64,000 nt of DNA. Source: Brevibacillus sp. (lineage in GTDB: Bacteria > Bacillota > Bacilli > Brevibacillales > Brevibacillaceae). Positions 43,071 to 52,297 of this stretch are shown here, in pieces. The DNA lies in contig JACDOF010000001.1 of NCBI GenBank assembly GCA_017656235.1, positions 558,001 to 622,000 of the forward strand, written 5' to 3'. The position numbers and the translations under genes are program-made. Position 1 is the stretch's first letter. The number at the start of each line of letters is the position of its first letter. The notes beneath the pieces were generated by a model, which searched no databases, was not told where the DNA came from, and was given only the letters and a program-made list of their open reading frames with translations.

Positions 43071-43142
43071 CTGGAAGGACAGCATGGCGATGACCAGCAA
43101 CCCAAACGTCAGCATCAGGGAGATGGCTTCGTATACTGTCAT
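43059..43142 (-). CDS. holin-like small membrane toxin, 27 aa (type I toxin)
   Basis: MTVYEAISLMLTFGLLVIAM then LSFQKKK: a single hydrophobic helix with a Lys tail, matching the putative holin-like toxin family (Hol_Tox), whose members start MTVYEALxLML and act by membrane insertion. ATG 43142 lies about nine bases after AAAGGGGGTG; an ATG six bases earlier is too close. The ribosome site is partly paired in a CATC..CCCC/GGGG..ATG hairpin (43146-43170). An extended -10 (TGG-TATAAT) at 43214-43222 and a terminator at 42977-42945 give a short mRNA. The reverse strand has a matching antisense RNA. Confidence 0.8.
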   Translation of the reverse strand: MTVYEAISLMLTFGLLVIAMLSFQKKK

Positions 43143-43145
43143 AAG

Positions 43146-43170
43146 CATCACCCCCTTTCGAGAGGGGATG
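43146..43170 (-). promoter_or_regulatory. ribosome-site hairpin in toxin mRNA
   Basis: In the minus-strand RNA, CATCCCC pairs with the Shine-Dalgarno GGGG and following GATG around a loop containing TCGAAAG. Pairing would hold back translation of the toxin. Confidence 0.5.
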
Positions 43171-43213
43171 AGCTGACCACCCTTGAGGAGCCGTTAGCTA
43201 TTGTACGTACCAT

Positions 43214-43222
43214 ATTATACCA
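43214..43222 (-). promoter_or_regulatory. extended -10 promoter of the toxin gene
   Basis: Minus strand reads TGG-TATAAT. The -35 region is poor, as is common with extended -10 promoters. The start would be about 65 bases before the toxin ATG. Confidence 0.5.
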
Positions 43223-43359
43223 TAAAGAACGTATGCTCGCCTAGTGCGTTGTACGCATTTTGTTCAGAACAGCAGCATACCCCATGTATTCCCGTCGAAT
43301 GTGCAGCCTGTCCTCTTCATCTGGATGAAAACGGGTCCCGGTCTGTACTGTTCTCCCGA

Positions 43360-44703
43360 TTACCCGGTTTGCCGCCGGTACGGGACCTTGAGATGAATCA
43401 CCAGCCCGATCAGTACAAGCAAGGCCAGCGAGGCCATTGCTACTCGGCTGGCAAGTGTGCCGTACTGGCTTAACAGCAGGACAATCGTACCGTAGAGGGC
43501 TGGGCCGACCAGGGACGAAACTTTTCCAGAGAAGGCAAACAGTCCGAAGAACTGACCACGTTTTTCCGGTGGGGTCAACTCCACGATCAATGTCCGGGAG
43601 GTGACCCAGGTTGAACCCATCGCGATTCCGTACAAGCCTCCTGCCAGCCAGAACATCGCCTGGTGCGTCGCCAAAGCACCCATACCGATCGCCGCAAGCA
43701 GCAGCACGGCGATCCAGGTCATTGCCTGTTTGGCGCCAATGGCCCGGGTGATGTAACCAAACATCAGCGACCCGCCGATGCTGAATACTGTCGAAACCAG
43801 GTACAGGCCGATAAACTGACCGATTGAAAAGCCGACAACAGCCTTTGCATAGACAGCCATCATGGCGATTGCAGTGGCAATGGCATCATTAAAGAAAAAA
43901 TAGGCCAGCATGAACAGGAAAATCGGTCGGAAACGACGCATTTCCCGAAAGGTTTCGATGACATCGGCATAACCGTGCAGAAATGACGGTCGGTTCATTC
44001 GCTTTTTTTCAGAGTGCGGCCGGGGTGGGTTCACATCTTCTTTAAAAAAGAAAAACAGTGGCAGCGAAAAGAGCAGAAACAAAGCCCCGCTGGCCAAAAA
44101 CACCAGACCGTAACCGTCGTCGCCGGCCAATGGGTAGACGGACAGGCCAACCAGCGTACCCGCATACCCGACAGCCACGCCGAAGCCGGATATCAGAGGG
44201 AGTTCCTTCATGGTACCGAGGCGGGAAAGCAGGGAATCGTAAAAGATCAGGCTGGATTGGTAGCAAAACTTGCCGACCATGAACAGCAGAAGTACGCAGG
44301 CGACGGACAGCGGCATACCGGCCACGGTCCACTCCGTCTGCCACAGTGCGAACACCCCCATGCCAATCGTGCAGCCAATGCAAATCAGCGCAAACGGCGT
44401 CAAATAGGCTTTTGCCCTGCCGGTGCGGTCAATCCATACCCCGAACAACGGCGCGAGCAAGACAAGGAACAGACTGGACAGTGCATTGGTGTAGCTGACA
44501 AATGTGCTGGCAATCTGATCCAGCACGGCATTACCGCCGACGACATGCTGCATGTAAAACGGGAAGAATATGGTGACCACATTGGACGAAAAAATGGTAT
44601 TGGCAAAATCGTAAAGTGCCCAGGATAGGACCGGTAAAGAAAAAAACAACGACAAATCCTTGCGCGGTCCTCTCGGCGATTGGGGGAGTTCTGCTTGCGG
44701 CAT
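43360..44703 (-). CDS. MFS transporter, UMF1 family, 447 aa
   Basis: Twelve-helix major facilitator of the UMF1/Atg22-like branch. The opening SWALYDFANTIFSSNVVTIF is the family signature; APLFGVWIDRTGRAK is the MFS loop 2-3 motif. A central hydrophilic loop (KEDVNPPRPHSEKKR) splits the two halves. The start is set at ATG 44703 because AAAGGGG lies about nine bases upstream. Substrate unknown; probably an efflux or amino-acid/sugar carrier. Lies alone, convergent with the toxin region and divergent from the cta operon. Confidence 0.88.
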   Translation of the reverse strand: MPQAELPQSPRGPRKDLSLFFSLPVLSWALYDFANTIFSSNVVTIFFPFYMQHVVGGNAVLDQIASTFVSYTNALSSLFLVLLAPLFGVWIDRTGRAKAYLTPFALICIGCTIGMGVFALWQTEWTVAGMPLSVACVLLLFMVGKFCYQSSLIFYDSLLSRLGTMKELPLISGFGVAVGYAGTLVGLSVYPLAGDDGYGLVFLASGALFLLFSLPLFFFFKEDVNPPRPHSEKKRMNRPSFLHGYADVIETFREMRRFRPIFLFMLAYFFFNDAIATAIAMMAVYAKAVVGFSIGQFIGLYLVSTVFSIGGSLMFGYITRAIGAKQAMTWIAVLLLAAIGMGALATHQAMFWLAGGLYGIAMGSTWVTSRTLIVELTPPEKRGQFFGLFAFSGKVSSLVGPALYGTIVLLLSQYGTLASRVAMASLALLVLIGLVIHLKVPYRRQTG

Positions 44704-45293
44704 GGGAGACAACCCCTTTCAGATAGATAATCGGCTTCTACTTTTTTGGACATCCACTGCCATTATTCCTCTATTGACGATGGACGAGGCAGAAAAATGC
44801 CTCGCCATGAGGGCGCTGAACCCGCTCTTCGCGTGCGCTCTCTCCCTTTTGTCTTGATTTTGACACGAAAGTTTCACGATTTTTTTGCTTGAAAAATGGT
44901 AAAATGGCATTGACAGCAGCACGTACCGCGTGGATGCTGATAAAAGAACGTATGATTCTTGGAGAATCCCGTCGCAAAAATCGCTGATCTGACGGGAACA
45001 TTATTGACAATCGGCGGGCAACCTTTTCATAATGGTTAAGGTGACAGTTTATTCGTCAATTCTCGACACGACGTTCCGTGTCATTCTGACAGCTTCATGT
45101 TTCGTTTTTATTTGCATGGTTTTGTATAAACTATGCGAGTAAATAAAAAAATGGTTTGTAGGTCTTTTTTTCTTTTTTTTTGTTAACTAGGAACGGAGAT
45201 CAAATGCCTGTGCCAGTCTGAAAAGGGCGAACCTAGTTTCTTAGTTCCAGTGAATGTACTATTAACACGTCAGAGAAAGTGGGGTTGGATGTA
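44704..45293. other. 590-base control region before the oxidase operon
   Basis: No convincing gene. It contains a perfect CGAGGCA/TGCCTCG hairpin (44789-44808), a TCCCGTC/GACGGGA hairpin (44967-44998), three TTGACA-like sequences (about 44859, 44914 and 45004), a GACACG/CGTGTC hairpin (45065-45083), a T-rich run (45165-45183) and AACTAGG/CCTAGTT (about 45185-45235). The multiple -35-like hexamers suggest more than one regulated start for ctaC. Confidence 0.4.
45004..45033 (+). promoter_or_regulatory. sigma-A promoter of the cta operon
   Basis: TTGACA (45004-45009), 18-base spacer, CATAAT (45028-45033). The leader to ctaC would be about 250 bases. Confidence 0.5.
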
Positions 45294-46313
45294 ATGGTAA
45301 AACGTTGGCAACATGTATGGCGTCTGCTGGCCCTGACCATCGTGACGGCACTCACGCTGACAGGGTGCGGTGACCCGACACTGTCTGCCCTCATTCCATC
45401 AGGACCGGTGGCAGAAGAACAATTAACGCTGATTAAACTTAGCTTGTTCATCATGGTTGGCGTAATTGCAGTCGTCATGTTTATTTTTGCTTACGTCATC
45501 ATTCGCTACCGTCAAAAGCCTGGACAAACCGGCATTCCTGAACAAGTGGAAGGGAACACCAAACTGGAAATTATCTGGACTGTAATTCCGATCATTCTCT
45601 TGTTCATCCTGGCAGTGCCGACAGTTATGACTACGTTCACTTTGGCGAAGGACTACTCCGAGGAAGAAGGAGCCGTTAACGTCAAGGTGACAGCGCACCA
45701 GTTCTGGTGGGAGTTTGAGTATCCTGATCTCGGTGTTGCTACAGCACAAGACCTCTACATTCCGACTGGCAAAAAGATCATGTTCCAGCTTACCTCCAAA
45801 GACGTCGTGCACTCCTTCTGGGTGCCTTCTCTGGGGGGTAAGACGGACACCGTTCCTGGACTTGTTAACAAAATGTGGCTGCAAGCCGACAAAGAGGGAG
45901 TCTACCAAGGGAAATGTGCCGAGCTGTGCGGCGCTTCTCACGCCCTGATGGACTTCCGCGTGGTAGCTGTTTCTCCCGAAGAGTTTGACAGCTGGGTAGA
46001 AAAGATGAAAGCGGGTCCGGCAGAGCCGACCACCGCAACAGCCCAGGAAGGACAGCAGCTGTTCCAGCAAAACTGCTTGTCCTGTCACGCCGTTGGCGGT
46101 CAAGGCGGTAAATTGGGACCGAACCTGACCGCGTTTGGCGATCGTCAAAAACTGGCAGGGATTCTGGAGAACAATCCGGAAGTGCTGAAACAGTGGATTG
46201 CCAACCCGGCCCAATTCAAAGAAGGCAACCTGATGCCGTCGTTTGAGGGTACGCTCAGCAAGGAGCAGATTGACGCTTTGGCTGAGTACCTGTCCGGTCT
46301 GAAGATCAGGTAA
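45294..46313 (+). CDS. ctaC: cytochrome c oxidase subunit II with fused cytochrome c (caa3 type), 339 aa
   Basis: Copper-A subunit that accepts electrons from cytochrome c. A lipoprotein signal ends LTGC; two membrane helices follow (about 45-68 and 88-108). The CuA site is GKCAELCGASHALM with an upstream conserved His in VKVTAHQFWWEFEY. A C-terminal cytochrome c domain has CLSCH (heme attachment) and a Met in GNLMPSF as axial ligand, so this is the caa3 form. ATG 45294 is taken; GTG 45279 is an alternative. Starts the ctaCDEFG set. Confidence 0.95.
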   Translation: MVKRWQHVWRLLALTIVTALTLTGCGDPTLSALIPSGPVAEEQLTLIKLSLFIMVGVIAVVMFIFAYVIIRYRQKPGQTGIPEQVEGNTKLEIIWTVIPIILLFILAVPTVMTTFTLAKDYSEEEGAVNVKVTAHQFWWEFEYPDLGVATAQDLYIPTGKKIMFQLTSKDVVHSFWVPSLGGKTDTVPGLVNKMWLQADKEGVYQGKCAELCGASHALMDFRVVAVSPEEFDSWVEKMKAGPAEPTTATAQEGQQLFQQNCLSCHAVGGQGGKLGPNLTAFGDRQKLAGILENNPEVLKQWIANPAQFKEGNLMPSFEGTLSKEQIDALAEYLSGLKIR

Positions 46314-46366
46314 CAGCTGCAAGTTGCAATAGTTCTAGCTTACTAGTTGCCTAAGGGGGTAAGAAC

Positions 46367-48217
46367 GTGTCTGGTCAAGTCACATATGCAGGACGAAAAG
46401 GCTTATGGGATTGGCTTACCACGGTAGACCACAAGAAGATCGGCATCCTCTATTTGATCGCCGGCGGCATTTTCTTCCTGCTGGGTGGTCTCGAAGCCAT
46501 TCTGATACGCATTCAATTGATGTATCCCAACTACGACTTTGTCGGTGGTTCTACGTTTAACGAATTGATTACGATGCACGGGACAACGATGATCTTCCTG
46601 GCGGCGATGCCGATCATTTTCGCTTTGATGAACGCCGTGGTTCCGCTGCAAATCGGGGCGCGCGACGTCGCGTATCCGTTTATCAACGCGCTTGGTTTCT
46701 GGTTGTTTTTCTTTGGCGGCCTGCTGCTCAACCTGAGCTGGTTCTTGGGCGGAGCCCCTGATGCCGGGTGGACAGCGTATCCGCCTCTCTCTTCCGGTCA
46801 CGATTTCAGCGATCAAGGTGTCGACTTCTACGTCATCGGCCTGCAGATCGCCGGTATTGGTACGTGGATCGGGGGGATTAACTTCCTGGCCACAATCGTC
46901 AACATGCGTGCGCCGGGCATGACCTACATGCGCATGCCTCTGTTCACCTGGGCGACGTTTGTTACATCGCTGTTGATCCTGTTCGCCTTCCCGGCGATTA
47001 CGGTCAGCCTGGTACTGTTGATGTTTGATCGCCTGTTCGGGGCAAACTTCTTCGATGTCAACGCGGGTGGTAACGTCATCATCTGGCAGCACCTGTTCTG
47101 GGTATTCGGACACCCGGAAGTGTACATCCTGATTTTGCCGGCGTTCGGGATTATTTCCGAAGTTGTCTCCACATTCGCCAAAAAGCGTCTGTTCGGATAC
47201 AGTGCAATGGTATTTGCCACGGTGTTGATCGGCTTCCTCGGCTTCATGGTATGGGCACACCACATGTTTACCGTAGGGATGGGGCCGATTGCCAATGCCC
47301 TGTTCGGTGTGGCCACGATGTTGATTGCCGTGCCAACCGGTATCAAGATCTTCAACTGGCTGTTTACCATGTGGGGCGGTCAAATCCGCTTTACCACTGC
47401 CAATCTGTTCGCTACCGGGTTCATCCCGACATTCGTCATGGGTGGTACGACCGGGGTTATGCTGAGTGTGCCGCCTGCTGACTATCAATATCACGACAGC
47501 TACTTTGTCGTTGCGCACTTCCACTACGTCATCGTTGGTGGGCTGGTCTTCGGTCTGTTTGCCGGACTCTATTACTGGTGGCCAAAGATGTTCGGCAAAA
47601 AGCTGAACGAGACGCTTGGTAAATGGAACTTCTGGCTGTTCTTTATCGGGTTCCACCTGACTTTCTTCCCGCAGCACTTCCTGGGTCTGATGGGAATGCC
47701 GCGCCGGGTGTACACCTACCAAGCTGACACGGGCCTTGATCTGGGGAACTTTATCAGTACAATCGGTGCGTTTGGCATGGGACTGGGTACCATCGTTCTC
47801 CTGATTAACATTATCGTGAGCATCAGGAAGGGCGAGCCTGCCGGTGCTGACCCGTGGGATGGCCGCACGCTGGAGTGGGCGATTCCTTCGCCGGCGCCGG
47901 AGTACAACTTTGCACAGACGCCGTTGGTACGTGGTTTGGACGCACTCTGGACGGAAAAAATGTCAGGCAACGGAAAAATGCTGCCGGCAGAACCACTTGG
48001 CGAGATTCACATGCCGTCCCCATCCGTGCTGCCGATCATCATGTCGATTGGCTTGTTCATTGCCGGTTTTGGCTTCATGTATCACAACATTCCCGTCATC
48101 ATCGGCGGTATGGCCATCACCTTCATCTGCATGATCATCCGTTCGCTTGTTGACGATCACGGATATCATGTGAAGCCGAAGGAACTGGAAGACGGAGAAA
48201 AGGGGGTTAAGGCATAG
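46367..48217 (+). CDS. ctaD: cytochrome c oxidase subunit I, 616 aa
   Basis: Catalytic heme-copper subunit. Visible: MHGTTMIFL with the low-spin heme His, WQHLFWVFGHPEVYILILPAF with the CuB His and the Tyr cross-linked to it, and YFVVAHFHYVIVGG with the heme ligands. Twelve or more membrane helices. GTG 46367 follows AAGGGGGT. Its TAG stop overlaps the ctaE GTG by one base. Confidence 0.97.
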   Translation: MSGQVTYAGRKGLWDWLTTVDHKKIGILYLIAGGIFFLLGGLEAILIRIQLMYPNYDFVGGSTFNELITMHGTTMIFLAAMPIIFALMNAVVPLQIGARDVAYPFINALGFWLFFFGGLLLNLSWFLGGAPDAGWTAYPPLSSGHDFSDQGVDFYVIGLQIAGIGTWIGGINFLATIVNMRAPGMTYMRMPLFTWATFVTSLLILFAFPAITVSLVLLMFDRLFGANFFDVNAGGNVIIWQHLFWVFGHPEVYILILPAFGIISEVVSTFAKKRLFGYSAMVFATVLIGFLGFMVWAHHMFTVGMGPIANALFGVATMLIAVPTGIKIFNWLFTMWGGQIRFTTANLFATGFIPTFVMGGTTGVMLSVPPADYQYHDSYFVVAHFHYVIVGGLVFGLFAGLYYWWPKMFGKKLNETLGKWNFWLFFIGFHLTFFPQHFLGLMGMPRRVYTYQADTGLDLGNFISTIGAFGMGLGTIVLLINIIVSIRKGEPAGADPWDGRTLEWAIPSPAPEYNFAQTPLVRGLDALWTEKMSGNGKMLPAEPLGEIHMPSPSVLPIIMSIGLFIAGFGFMYHNIPVIIGGMAITFICMIIRSLVDDHGYHVKPKELEDGEKGVKA

Positions 48218-48834
48218 TGGCTACTCATCACGCAGTAAACGGTACCCTGCCACCTGAGCCGGAGAAAGCCACGCTGGAAGGCCGCAACAAAGTGTTGGGC
48301 TTCTGGCTCTTCCTCGGTGGAGAGTGTGTCCTGTTCGGCAGCTTGTTCGCAACGTTTATCGCCCTGCGCGATCAGGTAAACGGCGGGCCGACCGCATCAG
48401 AGCTGTTCCAGATGCCGGTCGTGGCCCTCGCCACCTTCATCCTGTTGACCAGCAGCTTGACCAGCGTGCTCGGCATTTTGGCCATGCATCGCAACAAAGT
48501 GGGGCAAATGCAGGCATGGTTTGCCATCACCGTCCTCTTGGGACTGGCGTTCCTCGGTCTGGAGATTTACGAGTTCGTGGAATACTATCATCACGGGCAC
48601 ATGCTGACCAGCAGTGCGTTTGGTTCCGCCTTCTACACGCTGGTCGGTTTCCACGGCGGCCACGTACTGTTTGGGGTACTCTGGATCGCGCTTCTGATTG
48701 CCCAGTCGTTTAAGAAAGGATTGACGCTGGTGACGGCGCCGAAGTTTTACGTCGCCAGCTTGTACTGGCACTTCGTCGATCTGGTCTGGGTGTTCATCTT
48801 TACCGTAGTTTACTTGATGGGGATGGTGGAATAA
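48217..48834 (+). CDS. ctaE: cytochrome c oxidase subunit III, 205 aa
   Basis: Five-helix subunit III, the shorter Bacilli form. KVLGFWLFLGGECVLFGSLFAT opens the first helix and FHGGHVLFGVLWIALL and YWHFVDLVWVFIFTVVYL are conserved. GTG 48217 shares one base with the ctaD stop. Predicted to stabilise CtaD and its proton pathway. Confidence 0.95.
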   Translation: MATHHAVNGTLPPEPEKATLEGRNKVLGFWLFLGGECVLFGSLFATFIALRDQVNGGPTASELFQMPVVALATFILLTSSLTSVLGILAMHRNKVGQMQAWFAITVLLGLAFLGLEIYEFVEYYHHGHMLTSSAFGSAFYTLVGFHGGHVLFGVLWIALLIAQSFKKGLTLVTAPKFYVASLYWHFVDLVWVFIFTVVYLMGMVE

Positions 48835-48837
48835 GTT

Positions 48838-49170
48838 ATGGAGAATCATATGCACAGTGAAGCGCATACGTCCACATCTCAACGCAAGCCTGTCCATCGT
48901 CACGCTGGTGCAAAGAATCACCTGATTACCTTTGCCGTATCGATCATCCTTACTGCCATTGCGTTTATTGCAGTAGCAAGTGAAAGTGTCGACCGCAACA
49001 CGCTGGTGCCGCTGCTGCTTATTCTGGCCTTCGTCCAGGCGCTGTTTCAGCTTTATGTCTGGATGCACATGGATCAAAAGGGGCATGGATTTGCGGCACT
49101 TGGCATGTTCAGCGGAACACTGGTCGCATTGGTTACAATTATCGCTTTTGTCCTGTGGGTTTGGTGGTAG
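48838..49170 (+). CDS. ctaF: cytochrome c oxidase subunit IV, 110 aa
   Basis: Small subunit with three membrane helices (about 30-50, 57-78, 87-108). It opens with a polar His/Ser/Thr-rich stretch, then LITFAVSIILTAIAFIAVAS and LYVWMHMDQK are the family signatures. ATG 48838 comes three bases after the ctaE stop. Assembles with CtaCDE. Confidence 0.92.
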   Translation: MENHMHSEAHTSTSQRKPVHRHAGAKNHLITFAVSIILTAIAFIAVASESVDRNTLVPLLLILAFVQALFQLYVWMHMDQKGHGFAALGMFSGTLVALVTIIAFVLWVWW

Positions 49171-49264
49171 GACGTGGAATGAAGGAGGGGGTTGACGCAT
49201 CACCCCTCCTTTTTGTCCACTGATGTCGTAAAGCTTCCTGAGTACCTGTAAGGGGGTGCACGAG

Positions 49265-50185
49265 ATGACGCACGATCACAGCAGCCATCTGACGCATCAC
49301 GACGTTATTGACATACCGGGATTCTGGAACGCCTGGGACATGGACTACGTGTTCTTGACCGTCCTGCTGGCCGTTTTGTACTTTACTGTGTTCGGACCGC
49401 TGCGGGAGCGTATCCCCCAGTCGGAACCGCTTACCCGGCGACAGGTTGTGATGTTTGTAACAGGTCTTGGCCTTTTTTTCACTGCCAAGGCGAGTCCGCT
49501 TCACTTTTACGGCATGCATTACCTGTTTAGCGCGCACATGGTGCAGATGTCGTTGCTGTTCTTCGTCATGCCGCCGTTTTTGTTGGCCGCCATTCCGCCG
49601 TGGGCAGTGCGTGCCGCATTCCGCATCCGCTGGGTGGAACGAGTCGTCGGTGTGCTGACGCATCCGTTCATCACGATTCTGCTGTTTAACTTCCTGTTCT
49701 CGATGTACCATGTACCGATAGTCTTTAACACGGTTGCCGCCGACCACGCCCTGCACACGCTTTTTCACAGCGTACTGCAGTTTGCCGCTTTCATGATGTG
49801 GTGGCCGGTCGCCTGCCCTGTACCGGAGCTGAAGCGTCTGACGCCTCTCAAAAAAATTGCTTACATCTTCATCGACGGTGCAGCCTTGCTGCCAGCCTGC
49901 GCGCTGATCATCTTTGCCGGAGTGCCGCTGTACGATGTGTATCGTGACGCTCCGCAGCTGATTCCGTTTCTGACGGTGGTGGATGATCAGCAGTTGGGTG
50001 GCGTCCTGATGAAGTTGATCCAGGAGGTTGCGTACGGTTTTGCCCTCTGGTTTGCTTTCTTCGAATGGTATCGCAAGGAAAAGGAAGTCGACAAACTGGA
50101 TCTGGCCGCGCCGCCGCGTGACCTGGCCTTCTCCATCCCGACACACCGCCAAGTGACGGGAAGGCCCGGCGTAAACAGCCAATAG
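49265..50185 (+). CDS. ctaG: cytochrome c oxidase assembly factor CtaG (Bacillus type), 306 aa
   Basis: Polytopic membrane protein needed to assemble the caa3 oxidase; unrelated to the Cox11 protein that shares the name in proteobacteria. About seven hydrophobic segments. His-rich motifs such as LHFYGMHYLFSAHMVQMSLLFF may bind copper. The N-terminus is His-rich (MTHDHSSHLTHHD). ATG 49265 follows AAGGGGG; a GTG nine bases earlier is less likely. Follows ctaF by about 95 bases. Confidence 0.9.
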   Translation: MTHDHSSHLTHHDVIDIPGFWNAWDMDYVFLTVLLAVLYFTVFGPLRERIPQSEPLTRRQVVMFVTGLGLFFTAKASPLHFYGMHYLFSAHMVQMSLLFFVMPPFLLAAIPPWAVRAAFRIRWVERVVGVLTHPFITILLFNFLFSMYHVPIVFNTVAADHALHTLFHSVLQFAAFMMWWPVACPVPELKRLTPLKKIAYIFIDGAALLPACALIIFAGVPLYDVYRDAPQLIPFLTVVDDQQLGGVLMKLIQEVAYGFALWFAFFEWYRKEKEVDKLDLAAPPRDLAFSIPTHRQVTGRPGVNSQ

Positions 50186-50204
50186 GTGGGAAGGAGTAGT
50201 CGGT

Positions 50205-50663
50205 ATGCCGCAATTGATCGCGTTTTTGCTGACCAGCTTTATTGTAATCAGTGCGATTCTGACTGCGATTGGCTGGTACCAAATCCGCCGGCGGAAGATG
50301 GAGCAGCACCAGAAATTGATGGTGGCTGCCTCCGTCTTTGCCACTGTTTTTTTCGTACTATACGTGGCCAAAACGTTTTTGATTGGATCGACCCAGTTTG
50401 GCGGTCCGGATGACGTCAAGCTGGCCTATCTGATCTTCCTTTTCTTCCATGTTGTATTGGCGACGGTAGCCGGAGCGATGGGAATCATTACGCTGGTGTA
50501 TGCGTACAAGAAACAGTTTCAAAAACACAAACGCATTGGCCCTTGGGCTTCTGCGATTTGGTTTTGTTCCGCAGTGACGGGAGTCATGGTCTATCTGCTG
50601 CTGTACGTTATCTACCCCAGCGGAGAAACAAAAAGCGTGACGGAACTCTTTACGTCTTACTGA
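50205..50663 (+). CDS. DUF420 family membrane protein (YozB-like), 152 aa
   Basis: Four-helix membrane protein typical of the ends of oxidase operons. The conserved features are FLLTSFIVISAILTAIGWYQIRRR, the His in KMEQHQKLMVAA, and YLIFLFFHVVLATVAGAMG. Length matches DUF420. ATG 50205 follows GGGAAGGAGTAGTCGGT. A role in oxidase assembly or copper handling is often suspected but unproven. A strong terminator follows. Confidence 0.88.
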   Translation: MPQLIAFLLTSFIVISAILTAIGWYQIRRRKMEQHQKLMVAASVFATVFFVLYVAKTFLIGSTQFGGPDDVKLAYLIFLFFHVVLATVAGAMGIITLVYAYKKQFQKHKRIGPWASAIWFCSAVTGVMVYLLLYVIYPSGETKSVTELFTSY

Positions 50664-50676
50664 CAGCGATTTGGCC

Positions 50677-50727
50677 AAACCTTGACTGGTGGAAGCAATC
50701 AGCTTTCCGCCAGTCAAGGTTTTTTTG
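50677..50727 (+). terminator. intrinsic terminator closing the cta operon
   Basis: ACCTTGACTGG and CCAGTCAAGGT pair over 11 bases, with GGAAGC/GCTTTCC inside, then TTTTTTT. Confidence 0.92.
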
Positions 50728-50806
50728 TTTTGGGATGGTGTACATCTTGTATAAACCATGTACCAAAATTTTATCTTTTTTGTATAGCGTGATACTTTGA
50801 ATATTC

Positions 50807-50815
50807 TGATACAAT
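50807..50815 (+). promoter_or_regulatory. extended -10 upstream of the amino acid ABC operon
   Basis: TGA-TACAAT with no good -35 in the A+T-rich upstream DNA, about 65 bases before the permease start. Confidence 0.35.
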
Positions 50816-50879
50816 CTATACCACGTTCTTCCACTTCTCCTTGCTTGTCAGGCTGAGATGAAGGAAGAGGAGGTACCAG

Positions 50880-51536
50880 ATGAATGGATTTGTCGACATA
50901 TTTTTGGGCAGTATTGAAGGCTTTGCACGGGCAGCATGGGTAACCCTGCAAATCACGATTGTCTCCTTGCTGTTGGCAACTGTAATCGGACTTGTTTTTG
51001 CATTTATGAAACTGTCACGCAAACGACTGCTCCGCTTGCTGGCTGACGGCTATATTGGGCTGATTCGCGGGACGCCCTTGATCGTACAGATCATGTGGTT
51101 GTACTTCGGCATCACACACTTCCTCGTCTTGTCCAAGTTCTGGGCTGGAGTCCTGGCTCTGGCCATTCACAGCGGGGCGTATATTGCGGAAATTTTTCGC
51201 GGGGCGATCCAGTCCATCGACAAAGGGCAGATGGAGGCTGCGCAGTCTTTGGGGATGAGCCACTGGCTGGCGATGCGCCGGATCATCCTGCCGCAGGCAT
51301 TTCGCCGATCCATCCCACCCTTGGGCAACCAATTTATCATCGGTTTGAAAGATTCATCCTTGGTTGCGTTCATCGGCGTAACGGAAATTTTCCATCTCTC
51401 CATGAGTCAGGCAGCAGCGACATTCAAACAACTTGAGTACTACACGATCGCCGGATTGTATTACCTGATTCTGGTTGTGCTGTTTACCCTGATTCTGCAC
51501 CGCATTGAGAAGCATTTGGATAAAGAAAGCAGGTGA
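50880..51536 (+). CDS. polar amino acid ABC transporter permease, 218 aa
   Basis: HisM/GlnP-type permease with five membrane helices. IVSLLLATVIGLVFAFMKLS and RGTPLIVQIMWLYFG are family signatures, and the EAA loop GQMEAAQSLGMSHWLAMRRIILPQ contacts the ATPase. ATG 50880 follows GAGGAGGTACCAG. It leads a permease-ATPase-binding protein operon. Confidence 0.94.
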   Translation: MNGFVDIFLGSIEGFARAAWVTLQITIVSLLLATVIGLVFAFMKLSRKRLLRLLADGYIGLIRGTPLIVQIMWLYFGITHFLVLSKFWAGVLALAIHSGAYIAEIFRGAIQSIDKGQMEAAQSLGMSHWLAMRRIILPQAFRRSIPPLGNQFIIGLKDSSLVAFIGVTEIFHLSMSQAAATFKQLEYYTIAGLYYLILVVLFTLILHRIEKHLDKESR

Positions 51537-51542
51537 GACAGA

Positions 51543-52265
51543 TTGATTCGCATTCGTAATCTGCACAAATATTTTGGTCATCTGCATGTCCTCAAAGGCA
51601 TTGATCTGGACATCAGGCCGCAGGAAGTGGTGGTGCTGATCGGGGCAAGCGGGTCGGGAAAAAGTACGCTGCTGCGCTGTCTTAACTTTTTGGAGATGAA
51701 GGATGAGGGAGAGATTTGGTTGATGCAGGAGCGAATCGAGCCGGATCGTGTCAAGCTGAACAAGATCCGGGAGCAGGTGGGCATGGTCTTTCAGCATTTC
51801 AATCTGTTTCCTCACATGACAGTTCTGGAAAATGTGATCGAAGCTCCTGTTCACGTTCTGCGCAGAGACAAGCGTGAAGCGACCGAGCAGGCTCTCTCCC
51901 TGCTGGAGAAAGTGGGGCTCAGGGAGAAGGCAGACGTCTATCCGAACAAACTCTCAGGCGGACAAAAACAGCGTGTGGCCATTGCCAGGGCACTGGCGAT
52001 GAACCCGAAGATCATGTTGTTTGACGAACCAACCTCAGCGCTCGATCCTGAACTGGTTGGGGAGGTTCTGCAGGTGATGAAAACGCTGGCCCGGGAAGGG
52101 ATGACCATGGTTGTGGTTACGCATGAGATGGGATTCGCTCGCGAAGTGGCTGACCGGGTAGTGTTTATGGATGACGGGAAAATTGCGGAAGAGGGGACAC
52201 CCGAGCAATTTTTTACCAATCCGCAGCATCCGAAAGCGAAACAATTTTTGAAAAGTGTGTTGTGA
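51543..52265 (+). CDS. polar amino acid ABC transporter ATP-binding protein, 240 aa
   Basis: GlnQ/HisP-type ATPase: Walker [11 protein letters not shown]-loop [15 protein letters not shown], signature [15 protein letters not shown], Walker [17 protein letters not shown], His switch in [16 protein letters not shown] 51543 is used with AGGTGAGACAGA upstream. Starts six bases after the permease stop. Confidence 0.95.
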   Translation: MIRIRNLHKYFGHLHVLKGIDLDIRPQEVVVLIGASGSGKSTLLRCLNFLEMKDEGEIWLMQERIEPDRVKLNKIREQVGMVFQHFNLFPHMTVLENVIEAPVHVLRRDKREATEQALSLLEKVGLREKADVYPNKLSGGQKQRVAIARALAMNPKIMLFDEPTSALDPELVGEVLQVMKTLAREGMTMVVVTHEMGFAREVADRVVFMDDGKIAEEGTPEQFFTNPQHPKAKQFLKSVL

Positions 52266-52297
52266 GGATTGCAAGTGAGATATAGGGGGAGAGTGGC

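Noticed and set aside
46403-47722. 439-codon minus-strand frame opposite ctaD
   Set aside because: Shadow of the cytochrome oxidase gene, caused by its codon bias; rich in Arg, Gln and His with no domain.
49139-50419. 426-codon minus-strand frame opposite ctaG
   Set aside because: Shadow of a real membrane-protein gene; no ribosome site and no protein-like pattern.
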